Program-made: the position numbers and the translations under genes | Notes under the pieces: model-generated | The model's input: only the letters and a program-made list of their open reading frames with translations | What the model was told of the DNA's origin: nothing | Databases searched by the model: none | Shown here: piece after piece, positions 43,432-51,087 of the stretch | How positions within the stretch are numbered: the first letter of the stretch is position 1 | How the letters are laid out: every line of letters starts with the position of its first letter | Origin: Collinsella sp. | GTDB lineage: Bacteria; Actinomycetota; Coriobacteriia; Coriobacteriales; Coriobacteriaceae | DNA length: 64,000 nt | Reading direction: 5' to 3' | NCBI GenBank assembly: GCA_018380195.1 | Contig: JAGZUC010000004.1 | Coordinates: 33,929 to 97,928 of the forward strand

Positions 43432-44205
43432 ATGGCAAACCAGACAGACCGGCAGACGATCCAACTCGTCCTTATCCGCCACGGAGAGTCGGAGTGGAAC
43501 AGACTCAACCTGTTCACCGGCTGGACCGACGTAGAGCTCACCGACACGGGCCGCGAAGAAGCCGCCGCAGGCGGTCGAGCCCTCAAAGAAGCCGGTTTCG
43601 ACTTTGACGTCTGCTACACTTCGCGCCTCAAGCGCGCGATCCACACCCTCAACATCGTGCTCGGCCAAATGGATCGCGAGTGGCTGCCCGTCATCAAATC
43701 CTGGAAGCTCAACGAGCGCCACTACGGCGCGTTGCAGGGTCTCAACAAGGCCGATGCCGCGGCGGAGCACGGCGACGAACAGGTGCTCATCTGGCGCCGC
43801 TCCTTCGATATCTGCCCGCCGGCACTCGAGCCGGGCGACAGTCGCGACCCCCACACCCAGGAGCAATACCGCGACATCGCACCCGACCAGCTGCCCTACA
43901 CCGAGTGCCTCAAGGACACGATAGCCCGCGCCTGGCCTTATTTCGAAGACGAGATTCGCCCCCAGATGCTCGCCGGCAAGCGCGTACTCATCGCCGCACA
44001 CGGCAACTCCCTGCGCTCTCTCGTCATGAAGTTCGAGCACCTCACGCCCGAGGAGATCCTCAAGGTCAACATCCCCACCGGCGTGCCGCTCGTCTACACC
44101 TTCGATGCCGATTTCAACGTCCTCGACAAGCGCTACATCGGCGACCCGGCGACCATCGCCGCCAAGATCGACGCCGTGGCCAACCAAGGCAAGGCGCGCA
44201 GGTAA
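43432..44205 (+). CDS. gpmA: 2,3-bisphosphoglycerate-dependent phosphoglycerate mutase
   Basis: The 257-residue glycolytic enzyme carries the catalytic LIRHGESEWN (phospho-His), the TSRLKRAIHTLNI substrate block, RHYG in LNERHYGALQGLNK, and the second His in AAHGNSLR. These residues distinguish it from the cofactor-independent enzyme. The ATG follows AAGGAGG; an in-frame ATG nine codons upstream lies before that site. mntH follows 75 bases later on the same strand and may be co-transcribed. Confidence 0.93.
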   Translation: MANQTDRQTIQLVLIRHGESEWNRLNLFTGWTDVELTDTGREEAAAGGRALKEAGFDFDVCYTSRLKRAIHTLNIVLGQMDREWLPVIKSWKLNERHYGALQGLNKADAAAEHGDEQVLIWRRSFDICPPALEPGDSRDPHTQEQYRDIAPDQLPYTECLKDTIARAWPYFEDEIRPQMLAGKRVLIAAHGNSLRSLVMKFEHLTPEEILKVNIPTGVPLVYTFDADFNVLDKRYIGDPATIAAKIDAVANQGKARR

Positions 44206-44280
44206 ACCCAACCCAAACCCGACGCGTGGCGCCGCACGACCCAGATGCGACGCCACGCCGCCCATACACAGGAGCGCACC

Positions 44281-45537
44281 ATGCTCAACCGTCTCAAACA
44301 ACACTTTGGCTCCAGACGCACCGGTGGTCACGGAGGCCTAGACATTGCGCGGCACATCGGCCCCGGGCTGCTCGTGACCGTCGGCTTTATCGACCCGGGC
44401 AACTGGGCCTCCAATATGGCCGCGGGCTCGCAGTTTGGCTACGCATTGCTGTGGATCGTCACGCTGTCCACAATTATGCTCATTGTGCTGCAGCACAACG
44501 CGGCACACCTGGGTATCGCCACGGGCGCCTGTCTTGCCGAGGCCACGACACGTTACCTTCCCCGCTTCGTTGGGCGCACGGTGCTTGCCAGCGCCTATCT
44601 CGCGACCATCGCCACCGCCATGGCCGAAGTCCTGGGCGGTGCGATCGCGCTCCAGATGCTCTTTGGGCTGCCCGTGCGCGCCGGCTGCGTCATCGTGGCC
44701 GCGGCATCGATGGCAATGCTCATGACGAACTCCTACAAGCGTGCCGAGCGCTGGATCATCGCCTTCGTCGGCGTGGTAGGACTCTCGTTTTTGGCCGAGC
44801 TTGCGCTAGTCAAGGTCGACTGGCCGCAAGCCGCCGCAAGCTGGATCACGCCCAGTATGCCCACTGGCTCTGCCGCGATTATCGTGAGTGTCCTGGGTGC
44901 GGTCGTTATGCCCCACAACCTTTTTCTGCACTCCGAGGTCATCCAATCCATGCACTTCGAAGGCCAAGGCGAGCAAGTTATCGAGGAACGTCTGCGCTAC
45001 GAGCTCTTCGACACGCTCTTTTCGATGGGCGTGGGCTGGGCAATCAACTCGACCATGGTCATCCTGGCCGCAACGACCTTCTTTGCGCACAGCATTGTCG
45101 TAGACGACCTCGCCGTCGCAGCGGCCACGCTCTCCCCCATCTTGGGCCCGGCGAGCTCGACCATCTTTGCGGTAGCGCTGCTGTTCGCGGGACTATCGAG
45201 CAGCGTGACAGCGGGCATGGCGGCGGGAACCATCACCGCGGGCATGTTCGACGAGGAATACGACATCCACGACCGACATTCCTCGATCGGGGTAGCGGCC
45301 TGTTTCGCCGGCGCAGTGGCGGCGTGTCTGGTCATCCCAAATCCTTTTGAAGGTCTCATCTGGAGTCAGGCACTGCTGTCGCTTCAGCTGCCGATTACGG
45401 TCTTTGTGCTCATACGGCTCACCAGCTCAGCCCGCGTTATGGGCAAATACGCCAACTCGCGCCCGCTCAACGCGCTGCTCGTAGGGATCGGCGTCATCGT
45501 GACGATTCTCGACATCGTGCTGCTAACGGGGATGTAA
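44281..45537 (+). CDS. mntH: NRAMP-family Mn2+/Fe2+ transporter
   Basis: The 418-residue membrane protein imports divalent metal with protons. It has about eleven helices. The metal-binding motifs are DPGNW in helix 1 (FIDPGNWASNMAAG) and MPHNLFLHS in helix 6; the Met favours transition metals over Mg. The consensus transport loop (GTITAGMFDE...) is also visible. The ATG follows AGGAG. The terminator between it and the convergent rubredoxin gene probably serves both. No MntR-type site was recognised upstream. Confidence 0.9.
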   Translation: MLNRLKQHFGSRRTGGHGGLDIARHIGPGLLVTVGFIDPGNWASNMAAGSQFGYALLWIVTLSTIMLIVLQHNAAHLGIATGACLAEATTRYLPRFVGRTVLASAYLATIATAMAEVLGGAIALQMLFGLPVRAGCVIVAAASMAMLMTNSYKRAERWIIAFVGVVGLSFLAELALVKVDWPQAAASWITPSMPTGSAAIIVSVLGAVVMPHNLFLHSEVIQSMHFEGQGEQVIEERLRYELFDTLFSMGVGWAINSTMVILAATTFFAHSIVVDDLAVAAATLSPILGPASSTIFAVALLFAGLSSSVTAGMAAGTITAGMFDEEYDIHDRHSSIGVAACFAGAVAACLVIPNPFEGLIWSQALLSLQLPITVFVLIRLTSSARVMGKYANSRPLNALLVGIGVIVTILDIVLLTGM

Positions 45538-45613
45538 TTGGGATGGCGTGACCGTCCAGATATAACGTCTTAATCTGTAACACGTGAGACCGTTTTAAAC
45601 CGTCAGATAAATC

Positions 45614-45651
45614 AAAAGGGTCCCGGCCGAGAATTCGACCGGGACCCTTGG
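45614..45651. terminator. Bidirectional terminator between mntH and the rubredoxin gene
   Basis: AAGGGTCCCGG pairs perfectly with CCGGGACCCTT around a 12-base loop. On the minus strand a TTTTGATTT run follows; on the plus strand the run is weak. It lies ~40 bases past the rubredoxin stop. Confidence 0.8.
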
Positions 45652-45689
45652 ACAGAGCTATATGTTGCCGTGAGCCGCGTGCCGACGAG

Positions 45690-45833
45690 CTACTCCTCGA
45701 CGAGCTCAAACTCATCGGGACCGACGCCGCACACCGGGCACACGTAGTCCTCGGGCAGCTCGGGCGTGTCGACCTCGACCTCGTAACCGCAAACGGTGCA
45801 CACAAACTTATAGGTCTTCTTCTCCTCAGCCAT
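45690..45833 (-). CDS. Rubredoxin
   Basis: This 47-residue redox protein was found by eye. It reads MAEEKKTYKFVCTVCGYEVE through CPVCGVGPDEFE. The two CxxC(G) pairs (Cys12/15 and Cys32/35) hold a single Fe(Cys)4 centre; length and acidic C-terminus are typical. GAGGAG sits six bases before the ATG. The flavin reductase gene lies 89 bases upstream on the same strand. Together they resemble the two halves of high-molecular-weight rubredoxin (Hrb), which moves electrons to flavodiiron oxygen- or NO-reductases. Confidence 0.92.
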   Translation of the reverse strand: MAEEKKTYKFVCTVCGYEVEVDTPELPEDYVCPVCGVGPDEFELVEE

Positions 45834-45922
45834 GATGTTCTCCTCTCGAACGTGACTGCTGATGTACTTCGCTTATTAGTATAGGTTCTCAATAATATAA
45901 TGCAAGTGTTTTTAGAACATTT

Positions 45923-46426
45923 CTATCCCTGATACGAAGATGCCTTGGGCGGCGTCTTGCCCTTCAGGACCTTGTGGTAGTAATCGTAGGTAAGCGGTGT
46001 CTCGTCGCTCAGGCGCTCGGCGTCCTCGACCTCGCCGATAAACAGCAGGTGCGTACCCACGTCCACGGTGTCAATCAAACGGCAGCTAAACAGCGCTGCC
46101 GCATGCTCGGGCACATAGGGCATGCCCAGAGCCGTCTCGCGGGTCTCGTACTTGGCAAACTTGTCGTAGTCGCTGCTGGTGCGGAACCCAAAGTTACCGA
46201 TGTAGAGCATGTCGGCCGTCTGATCGATCACGGTCAGCGCAAACGCCTTGGCCGATGCGATGACACCCGAGGTGACGTTGTCCTTGTTTACGGCAACCGA
46301 AATGCGCGGCGGCATGGACGTCACCTGCACCGCCGTGTTGATGACGCAGCCGGCGCGCAGCCCGTCTGCCGCGGCGCTCGCCACGTACAGGCCGCTCGGC
46401 ATGGTAAAGAACGCAGTTTTGTCCAT
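45923..46426 (-). CDS. Flavin reductase-family protein
   Basis: The 167-residue FMN-binding protein has the flavin-reductase-like fold: FTMPSGLYVASA, a central AVNKDNVTSGVIASAKAFALTVI and HLLFIGEVEDAERL. It would bind FMN and reduce it or pass electrons to a partner. The rubredoxin gene just downstream is the likely partner by analogy with Moorella Hrb, where both domains are fused. The start ATG follows GGGGAG; a longer upstream frame runs through the smpB terminator and is rejected. Confidence 0.85.
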   Translation of the reverse strand: MDKTAFFTMPSGLYVASAAADGLRAGCVINTAVQVTSMPPRISVAVNKDNVTSGVIASAKAFALTVIDQTADMLYIGNFGFRTSSDYDKFAKYETRETALGMPYVPEHAAALFSCRLIDTVDVGTHLLFIGEVEDAERLSDETPLTYDYYHKVLKGKTPPKASSYQG

Positions 46427-46477
46427 AACGATCACTCCCCTAACCCGGGTTGGAACCTCATGGATGTATGTACCCAC

Positions 46478-46512
46478 AAAAAAGGCGGCACCCCTAACGG
46501 ATGCCGCCTTTG
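46478..46512 (-). terminator. Terminator of smpB
   Basis: On the minus strand AAAGGCGGCA pairs with TGCCGCCTTT around an 11-base loop, followed directly by TTTTTTG. Confidence 0.88.
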
Positions 46513-46613
46513 GGGCATATGTGTCAGAACAGTAAGAAAGATGAGACAGCTGAAGTCGAGGTGGGACAAAGTTATCAGTAGTTTTTGTCCCACCGTCCCT
46601 GCAGGTCGAGCGC

Positions 46614-47084
46614 CTAGCGGTTGCGTTCCTTGAGGGCGCGGTCGATCTCGCGTTGGACATCACGCTTGGCCATGTCCTCGCGCTTGTCGTAGAGCTTCTT
46701 GCCGCGACCCAGACCCAGCAGCAGCTTTACGCGGCCGTCGGTATTAAAGTAGAGCTCCAACGGAACCAGCGCATAACCACGGTTGCGAAGTTTGCCGTCA
46801 AGAAAGTCGATCTCCTTGCGGTGCAGCAGCAGACGACGCCGACGGTCGGGATCGCGATTCCACACGCCACCATGGCTATAAGGGTGGATATGCAGTCCGA
46901 CGAGCCAGCACTCGCCGCCACGAATCAGCGCAAAAGTGTCAGTGATCTGACAGGCGCGCTCGCGAATCGACTTGACCTCGGTGCCGCTCAGCTCAATACC
47001 GCACTCAAACGTCTCATCGATAAAGTACTCGTGATGTGCCGAGCGATTCTTGGAAATGAGTTTGCGCTCGCGCTTACTGGGCAT
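46614..47084 (-). CDS. smpB: SsrA-binding protein
   Basis: The 156-residue protein binds tmRNA and delivers it to stalled ribosomes. It has the SmpB core: NRSAHHEYFIDETFECGIEL, GTEVKSIR, and a basic C-terminal tail (LLLGLGRGKKLYDKREDMAKRDVQREI). The ATG lies 11 bases inside the end of the upstream TPR-like gene, with AAGGAGG inside that gene's last codons, so expression is translationally coupled. tmRNA itself is not in this window. Confidence 0.95.
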   Translation of the reverse strand: MPSKRERKLISKNRSAHHEYFIDETFECGIELSGTEVKSIRERACQITDTFALIRGGECWLVGLHIHPYSHGGVWNRDPDRRRRLLLHRKEIDFLDGKLRNRGYALVPLELYFNTDGRVKLLLGLGRGKKLYDKREDMAKRDVQREIDRALKERNR

Positions 47085-47991
47085 CGCCGGCCTCCTTGGC
47101 GCCATCGGCGTTTGAGCCCGCAGCCTCGCGCTTTGCCTTGCGCTCGGCATTGAGCTCGGCATCGCTCTCACGCACCAGTTTGATAATCGCCGCGCAGGCC
47201 TCCTCGCCCACCAAGTCGCGAGCACGTACCGTCAGGCGCGTCGCCTCCTGCTTGTCGCCGTCGCTTGCAGCATCGGTCGCGCACATAATCAGGCAGATGG
47301 CAATCTCGGCCGAAGGCGAGGTCGGAACGCCTTGCAGGGCCAGTTCACCCATCACGTGCTCGTCGCTCTCATCGGCGGCATCCGGATAGGTGGTATGGAT
47401 CTTGTTGAGCAGGCGCGTCGTATGCGCATCGTTGGGCGCCAGGCGCAGCGCCAGACGCGCGCAGCCCACGGCAGCCGAAACGTTCTCGGTCTCGGGCTCC
47501 AAGAAGTACTGACCCAGATTGGCGTAAGCGCGGGCGGCGCACTTGCCATCGCTTGCACGCTCCAGCACCGAGAACGAGAGCGATGCCCATTCCTGCTTGT
47601 CTTCGAGTGCGCGGAACAGCTCGGCCAAATCCAAGCGATAGTTGCAGTTCATGGGGTCCCAACGCACAGCCTGCATCAGGGCATTGCGAGCGCTCACATA
47701 ATCCTGCTGGCGAATGTAGGCAAACGCCATATCAGAGTACAGGCGGTCAAACGGCACCTCGACCTGCACGAGCTCGCGCGGATCCTTCTCCACGCGGCGA
47801 TAGGCCAAGCGCTCAAACTTGCTATCAAAGCTAAAGTATTGGCGCTTCTCCTCCGTCTTGCACTCGGCGTCGATATACTCCTCGGCGAGCTCCACCAGGC
47901 GCTCCAGTAGCGGCGTCGCCGTAGCCAGGTCGCCCTGCGCCAGATAGTTCTCGGCATACGTGATGTCTTGCAAGCTGATGGGCAGGTCCAT
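47074..47991 (-). CDS. TPR-like protein of unknown function
   Basis: The 305-residue soluble protein is mostly helical. At least two TPR-type units are visible (LYSDMAFAYIRQQDYVSARN and RLDLAELFRALEDKQEWASL). A late Ala-rich helix precedes a Lys/Glu/Ala C-terminus. It likely acts as a protein-interaction scaffold; the partner is unknown. GAGGAG precedes the ATG. It overlaps smpB by 11 bases, so it could work with ribosome rescue or simply share transcription. Confidence 0.75.
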   Translation of the reverse strand: MDLPISLQDITYAENYLAQGDLATATPLLERLVELAEEYIDAECKTEEKRQYFSFDSKFERLAYRRVEKDPRELVQVEVPFDRLYSDMAFAYIRQQDYVSARNALMQAVRWDPMNCNYRLDLAELFRALEDKQEWASLSFSVLERASDGKCAARAYANLGQYFLEPETENVSAAVGCARLALRLAPNDAHTTRLLNKIHTTYPDAADESDEHVMGELALQGVPTSPSAEIAICLIMCATDAASDGDKQEATRLTVRARDLVGEEACAAIIKLVRESDAELNAERKAKREAAGSNADGAKEAGDAQ

Positions 47992-48046
47992 GACAACTCC
48001 TCGGTCCAGGCGGCAGACTCAACGCGCCTTAAACATCGGTCAATAC

Positions 48047-48077
48047 ACAAAACCCGGGTCTCTTGCGAGGCCCGGGC
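48047..48077 (-). terminator. Terminator of the tRNA-Gln/tRNA-Glu unit
   Basis: Read on the minus strand, CCCGGGCCTC pairs with GAGACCCGGG (one mismatch) around a 4-base loop, followed by TTTTGTG. It begins ~10 bases after the tRNA-Glu CCA end. Confidence 0.8.
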
Positions 48078-48086
48078 GTTCAATTT

Positions 48087-48163
48087 TGGTAGCCCGTACC
48101 AGATTCGAACTGGTGATCTCCGCCTTGAGAGGGCGGCGTCCTAAACCGCTAGACGAACGGGCC
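48087..48163 (-). tRNA. tRNA-Glu (anticodon CUC), CCA encoded
   Basis: The cloverleaf is complete. The acceptor is GGCCCGT/ACGGGCT with a G-U first pair. The anticodon stem CCGCC/GGCGG holds the loop CTCTCAA, giving CUC. The T-arm is ACCAG-TTCGAAT-CTGGT. It ends in ACCA. It lies 17 bases after tRNA-Gln and shares its promoter and terminator. Confidence 0.95.
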
Positions 48164-48180
48164 ATATGTAGCAAATGCAA

Positions 48181-48254
48181 TGGCTGGGATGGAGGGAGTC
48201 GAACCCCCATTGACGGAACCAGAATCCGCTGTCCTGCCATTAGACGACATCCCA
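48181..48254 (-). tRNA. tRNA-Gln (anticodon CUG), CCA encoded
   Basis: The acceptor TGGGATG pairs with CATCCCA. The anticodon stem GCGGA/TCCGT holds the loop TTCTGGT, giving CUG. The T-arm is GGGGG-TTCGACT-CCCTC. It ends in GCCA. It is the first gene of the two-tRNA unit. Confidence 0.95.
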
Positions 48255-48298
48255 ATGACTGCATCGCTGCGCTCGGCTGTGCCTTTGCGCAAGAAAGA

Positions 48299-48327
48299 AA
48301 TATACGGGAAGTCTCGCCGTGACGCAA
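48299..48327 (-). promoter_or_regulatory. Promoter of the tRNA-Gln/tRNA-Glu unit
   Basis: TTGCGT and TATATT are separated by 17 bases on the minus strand, with the -10 about 45 bases upstream of tRNA-Gln. This is the best sigma70-like promoter in the window. Confidence 0.7.
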
Positions 48328-48530
48328 GCCCCAATTTTGACTTTTTTGAAATTCAGTCAAATTGGCCTAATTTAGTCCAACCCGTGAAGGACCTGTGAAG
48401 CCGACCGCTGTACACGAAGGGCAAAACGCCGCGAGCGGTAGCCGTCAACCGTTGGCAGATTCTACCGCGAAAACGATAGCACCAGGCAACACAATCGAAG
48501 TATCAATGATCGCGTAGATATCGAGGCGCC

Positions 48531-48941
48531 ATGGACGAAGAGCTTGATTACCTATGGGAGACCCTGGGCCTTGAGATCACTGCCGACCTTTGGCCCGAAC
48601 GGGACAAAATCCATCCCACACTGCGCCCCGCCATTACTGTGGTGCAGGCAAAATACCGCCGTGCATCCTTTTTGATCATGCGGATGTCATGGCACGCGGG
48701 ACTCCCCGACCTTAAGCGAATCCAGGCAAGCCTCGTCGAGTTGTCCGGTATGCCGACCGTCATATCCGAGGCGCACCTGGAGCAGCGCCAGCGCGAGCGA
48801 CTGCAACAGCAGCGGATTCCCTTTATCTGCCCCGGCGTTCAGGCATATCTGCCCTTTATGGACGAGGAGTACTGGAGCGGCAAGCCCAACAAACACGTAA
48901 AGGTCTACGATCCGCACGAATGGGCGCGGCTGGCGGACTGA
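48531..48941 (+). CDS. Hypothetical protein (136 residues)
   Basis: The protein begins MDEELDYLWETLGLEITADL. Its second half (LVELSGMPTVISEAHLEQRQ, then RIPFICPGVQAYLPFM) resembles the central part of certain Coriobacteriia and Bacteroidetes regulator-like proteins that end in a winged helix. Here the frame stops at ~136 residues without a recognisable DNA-binding domain, so it may be a truncated relative. The ribosome-binding site is weak (GAGGCGCC). Three palindromes follow it. Confidence 0.55.
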   Translation: MDEELDYLWETLGLEITADLWPERDKIHPTLRPAITVVQAKYRRASFLIMRMSWHAGLPDLKRIQASLVELSGMPTVISEAHLEQRQRERLQQQRIPFICPGVQAYLPFMDEEYWSGKPNKHVKVYDPHEWARLAD

Positions 48942-48960
48942 CTGGGGCAGGCCCGCCGGC

Positions 48961-49130
48961 GGAAAGTGCGTCCCAGATTTCAAGCTCAAACTGGTCCCCA
49001 CTTTCCCGTCGAGCCCTCAACCGGAAACCGTGTCCCACAATCGAAGCTCAGAATGGGACGTGCTTTCCGCAACCGGCCACTTTGGGAAAGTGCATCCCAT
49101 TCTGGAAGCGAATTCCGGGACGCACTTTCC
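48961..49130. repeat. Three 46-base palindromic units in 62-bp register (family D)
   Basis: Units start at 48961, 49023 and 49085. Each is 46 bases long, begins GGAAA and ends TTTCC. Each has arms of the form GGAAAGTGCGTCCC...GGGACGCACTTTCC around ~18 less conserved bases with GAAGC near the centre. Spacers are 16 bases and differ. Arms vary in a roughly compensated way. The array ends 8 bases before the stop codon of the ArsC-like gene. It is not a CRISPR array: units are palindromic, few and variable. Confidence 0.75.
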
Positions 49131-49137
49131 GCAGCCA

Positions 49138-49497
49138 CTACAGCAGCACCTCGGTCCAGGCCGCTTCCTTAAACCCAGGAATCGCAAAGTCGTCGCCCAC
49201 CAGCAGCGGACGCTTGACCAGCATGCCGTCGGTCGCCAGCAGCTCGTAGCACTCCTGATCCGTCATGCCCGCATCCAGACGCGCCTTCAGGCCCAGCTCT
49301 CGATATTTCATGCCCGACGAATTAAAGAAGCGCCGCACCGGCAGCCCCGAACGAGCAATCCAGGTCGCAAGCTCATCAGCCGTGGGATTGTCCAAAACGA
49401 TATCGCGATCGATATACTCTACCCCATGTTCGTCCAGCCATGCCTTGGCCTTCTTACAGGTCGAGCACTTGGGATATTCAACAAACAATACCGCCAT
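49138..49497 (-). CDS. ArsC/Spx-like thioredoxin-fold protein (YffB-type)
   Basis: The 119-residue protein begins MAVLFVEYPKCSTCKKAKAW. The CSTC motif with the following KKAK, a central RDIVLDNPTADELATWIARS and a C-terminal RPLLV (KRPLLVGDDFAIPGF) fit the ArsC/YffB/Spx group. The second Cys of the CxxC is present, as in Spx and some arsenate reductase-like proteins. No ars operon is adjacent, so an arsenate role is unproven. The start follows AAAGGAAA. Confidence 0.82.
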   Translation of the reverse strand: MAVLFVEYPKCSTCKKAKAWLDEHGVEYIDRDIVLDNPTADELATWIARSGLPVRRFFNSSGMKYRELGLKARLDAGMTDQECYELLATDGMLVKRPLLVGDDFAIPGFKEAAWTEVLL

Positions 49498-49619
49498 GGG
49501 ATTTCCTTTCTTAGAGAAAACAGGTGTCTGGAAAACTGCACATCGACGACCACTCGCGATTGCAGCCGTTATTGTAGTCAATGTCGAAGCATAGGCAGTC
49601 GCGATGTCTCGTCTTAAGG

Positions 49620-50201
49620 CTAGCGCCTCGCATGGGCGCCGATCGGCCGAGTCACATGGCGCACCAACGCCGCTGCCAGCAATACCAACAGCATGGCGGT
49701 GACATAGCCCGCAGCATCGAATCCTAAATCGATAACGTCGAAATGCCTGCCGGGAACAAAGATCTTATGTACCTGATCGCCAACGGAGCAGGCGGCGCAA
49801 AAGAGCAATACGGGCACGCAACGGGAGCATACGCTCCACGGACGCCTGGAAAAGCAAACCACGACCACGGAGGCGAATAATCCGACGAAGAAAAACTCTA
49901 CGGTATGGGCAACGCGACGGACGTTCGTGCCCACCCACATGCGAATGGAAGCAAGTCGGCCAGACCGGACATTCGAGGCAGCCGAATCGGTGCCCCCGGT
50001 CATTCCGTTCTCCGCCTGAGCTTCACCCGTGGCATCGACAGCCTGAACGCCCGTAGCCTGGCCCTCCTCCACACGCGCGGTAGACTCGCTCAGCAACGAC
50101 GTCTCCACCGCATTTTGCTCCGTCAGCACCCAGATGCCCGCCAGCGTTGCAACGAACAGAACAATTGCGGTCCATCCGATAATTTGTTTTACGCGCGCCA
50201 A
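49620..50201 (-). CDS. VanZ-like membrane protein
   Basis: This 193-residue protein has an N-terminal membrane helix and a polar loop of ~60 residues rich in Glu, Ala and Gly. Three to four more helices carry the VanZ pattern: RVAHTVEFFFVGLF, a central CSVGDQVHKIFVPGR and DVIDLGFDAAGYV. VanZ gives low-level teicoplanin resistance in enterococci, but most members have unknown roles. The TTG start is chosen because GGAGG lies seven bases upstream; another in-frame TTG further out has no site. Confidence 0.78.
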   Translation of the reverse strand: MARVKQIIGWTAIVLFVATLAGIWVLTEQNAVETSLLSESTARVEEGQATGVQAVDATGEAQAENGMTGGTDSAASNVRSGRLASIRMWVGTNVRRVAHTVEFFFVGLFASVVVVCFSRRPWSVCSRCVPVLLFCAACSVGDQVHKIFVPGRHFDVIDLGFDAAGYVTAMLLVLLAAALVRHVTRPIGAHARR

Positions 50202-50305
50202 GGGCCAACCTCCTTTTTTGAATATCAGCGAGTGTAGCCCCAAATGGCATCGTCACCGTATCAAAATTTGAATCGCAACAGGAAGCGACAAAGCGACGCA
50301 AACCC

Positions 50306-50911
50306 CTACCCCGCCTCGCGCATCCAGCGATCGAACGTCCCCACGCACACGCCCAGGCACTTTGCTGCCTGGCTGCGGGTAATATCGCCTGCCTCATAGC
50401 TATCGCGCACCAGCTCAAACTGAGGAGGGCACGGCTTGCGAGGTCGACCGAAACGAACCCCTCGCGCCCGCGCCGCTGCAATTCCCTCCGCCTGGCGCCG
50501 ATGGATATTCTCGCGCTCCACCTGCGCCACGTAGCTCAGCAGTTGCAGCACAATATCGGCAATCAGGGTGTTGGTCACATCCGGCGCGCCGCTGGCCCTA
50601 GCGCGCGTGTCAAGCAATGGCATGTCCAACACCACAATGGCAACCCCGAGCTCCTTGGTAATGCGTCGCCATTCCTCAAGAATCTCGGAGTAATTACGAC
50701 CAAGTCGGTCGATAGAAAGCACCACCAGCACGTCCCCGTCTCCCAGGACGTGCAACAGCTCGCGATAATGCGGTCGATCGAAGTCCTTGCCGCTCGCATG
50801 GTCGGCATAAATATTCGCTGAGCCCACGCCATAGGCGCCCAGCGCATCCAGCTGCCGATTCAGATTCTGATCGCGCGAACTCACCCGCGCATACCCGTAC
50901 ACCGTCGCCAT
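50306..50911 (-). CDS. Serine recombinase (resolvase/invertase family)
   Basis: The 201-residue protein begins MATVYGYARVSSRDQNLNRQ, with the nucleophilic Ser in RVSSRDQ. Arg-rich catalytic motifs follow (SIDRLGRNYSEIL; VERENIHRRQAEGI). The C-terminal helix-turn-helix is DITRSQAAKCLGVCVGTFDRW. Length fits Tn3-type resolvases or DNA invertases. No transposase, invertible gene or res site was recognised, although a family E inverted repeat lies 20 bases before its start. It may be a solitary or domesticated enzyme. Confidence 0.88.
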   Translation of the reverse strand: MATVYGYARVSSRDQNLNRQLDALGAYGVGSANIYADHASGKDFDRPHYRELLHVLGDGDVLVVLSIDRLGRNYSEILEEWRRITKELGVAIVVLDMPLLDTRARASGAPDVTNTLIADIVLQLLSYVAQVERENIHRRQAEGIAAARARGVRFGRPRKPCPPQFELVRDSYEAGDITRSQAAKCLGVCVGTFDRWMREAG

Positions 50912-50930
50912 CTCATCCCCGCTTTCTTGT

Positions 50931-50968
50931 AAACCTGCCAAAAGGGACAGGTTTATTTTGGTAGGTTT
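50931..50968. repeat. Inverted repeat, family E copy 1, at the resolvase start
   Basis: AAACCTGCCAAAA and TTTTGGTAGGTTT enclose GGGACAGGTTTA. The same layout occurs at 63060-63095. It overlaps where the resolvase promoter should be and could be its operator or recombination site. Confidence 0.65.
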
Positions 50969-51034
50969 TACCTCTCAAATAGCAGGTAAGCGGGCGGCCG
51001 AGCAGACGACAAGGTAGTCACGATTCAAATGCGA

Positions 51035-51058
51035 AGGGCGGTCCCGAAAGACCGCCCT
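51035..51058 (-). terminator. Hairpin after rnr
   Basis: AGGGCGGTC pairs with GACCGCCCT around a 6-base loop, ~30 bases past the rnr stop. The trailing sequence (TTCGCATTTG) is only moderately T-rich. Confidence 0.65.
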
Positions 51059-51087
51059 CCGCTCTCTCGCCACGAGTCGGGATTTAG

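Noticed and set aside
48961..49130. Possible CRISPR array
   Set aside because: Only three units, each internally palindromic and differing in sequence, with 16-base spacers and no cas genes anywhere in the window.
49138..49497. Arsenate-resistance operon
   Set aside because: The ArsC/YffB-type fold alone does not indicate arsenate reduction, and no arsB, arsR or acr3 gene is adjacent.
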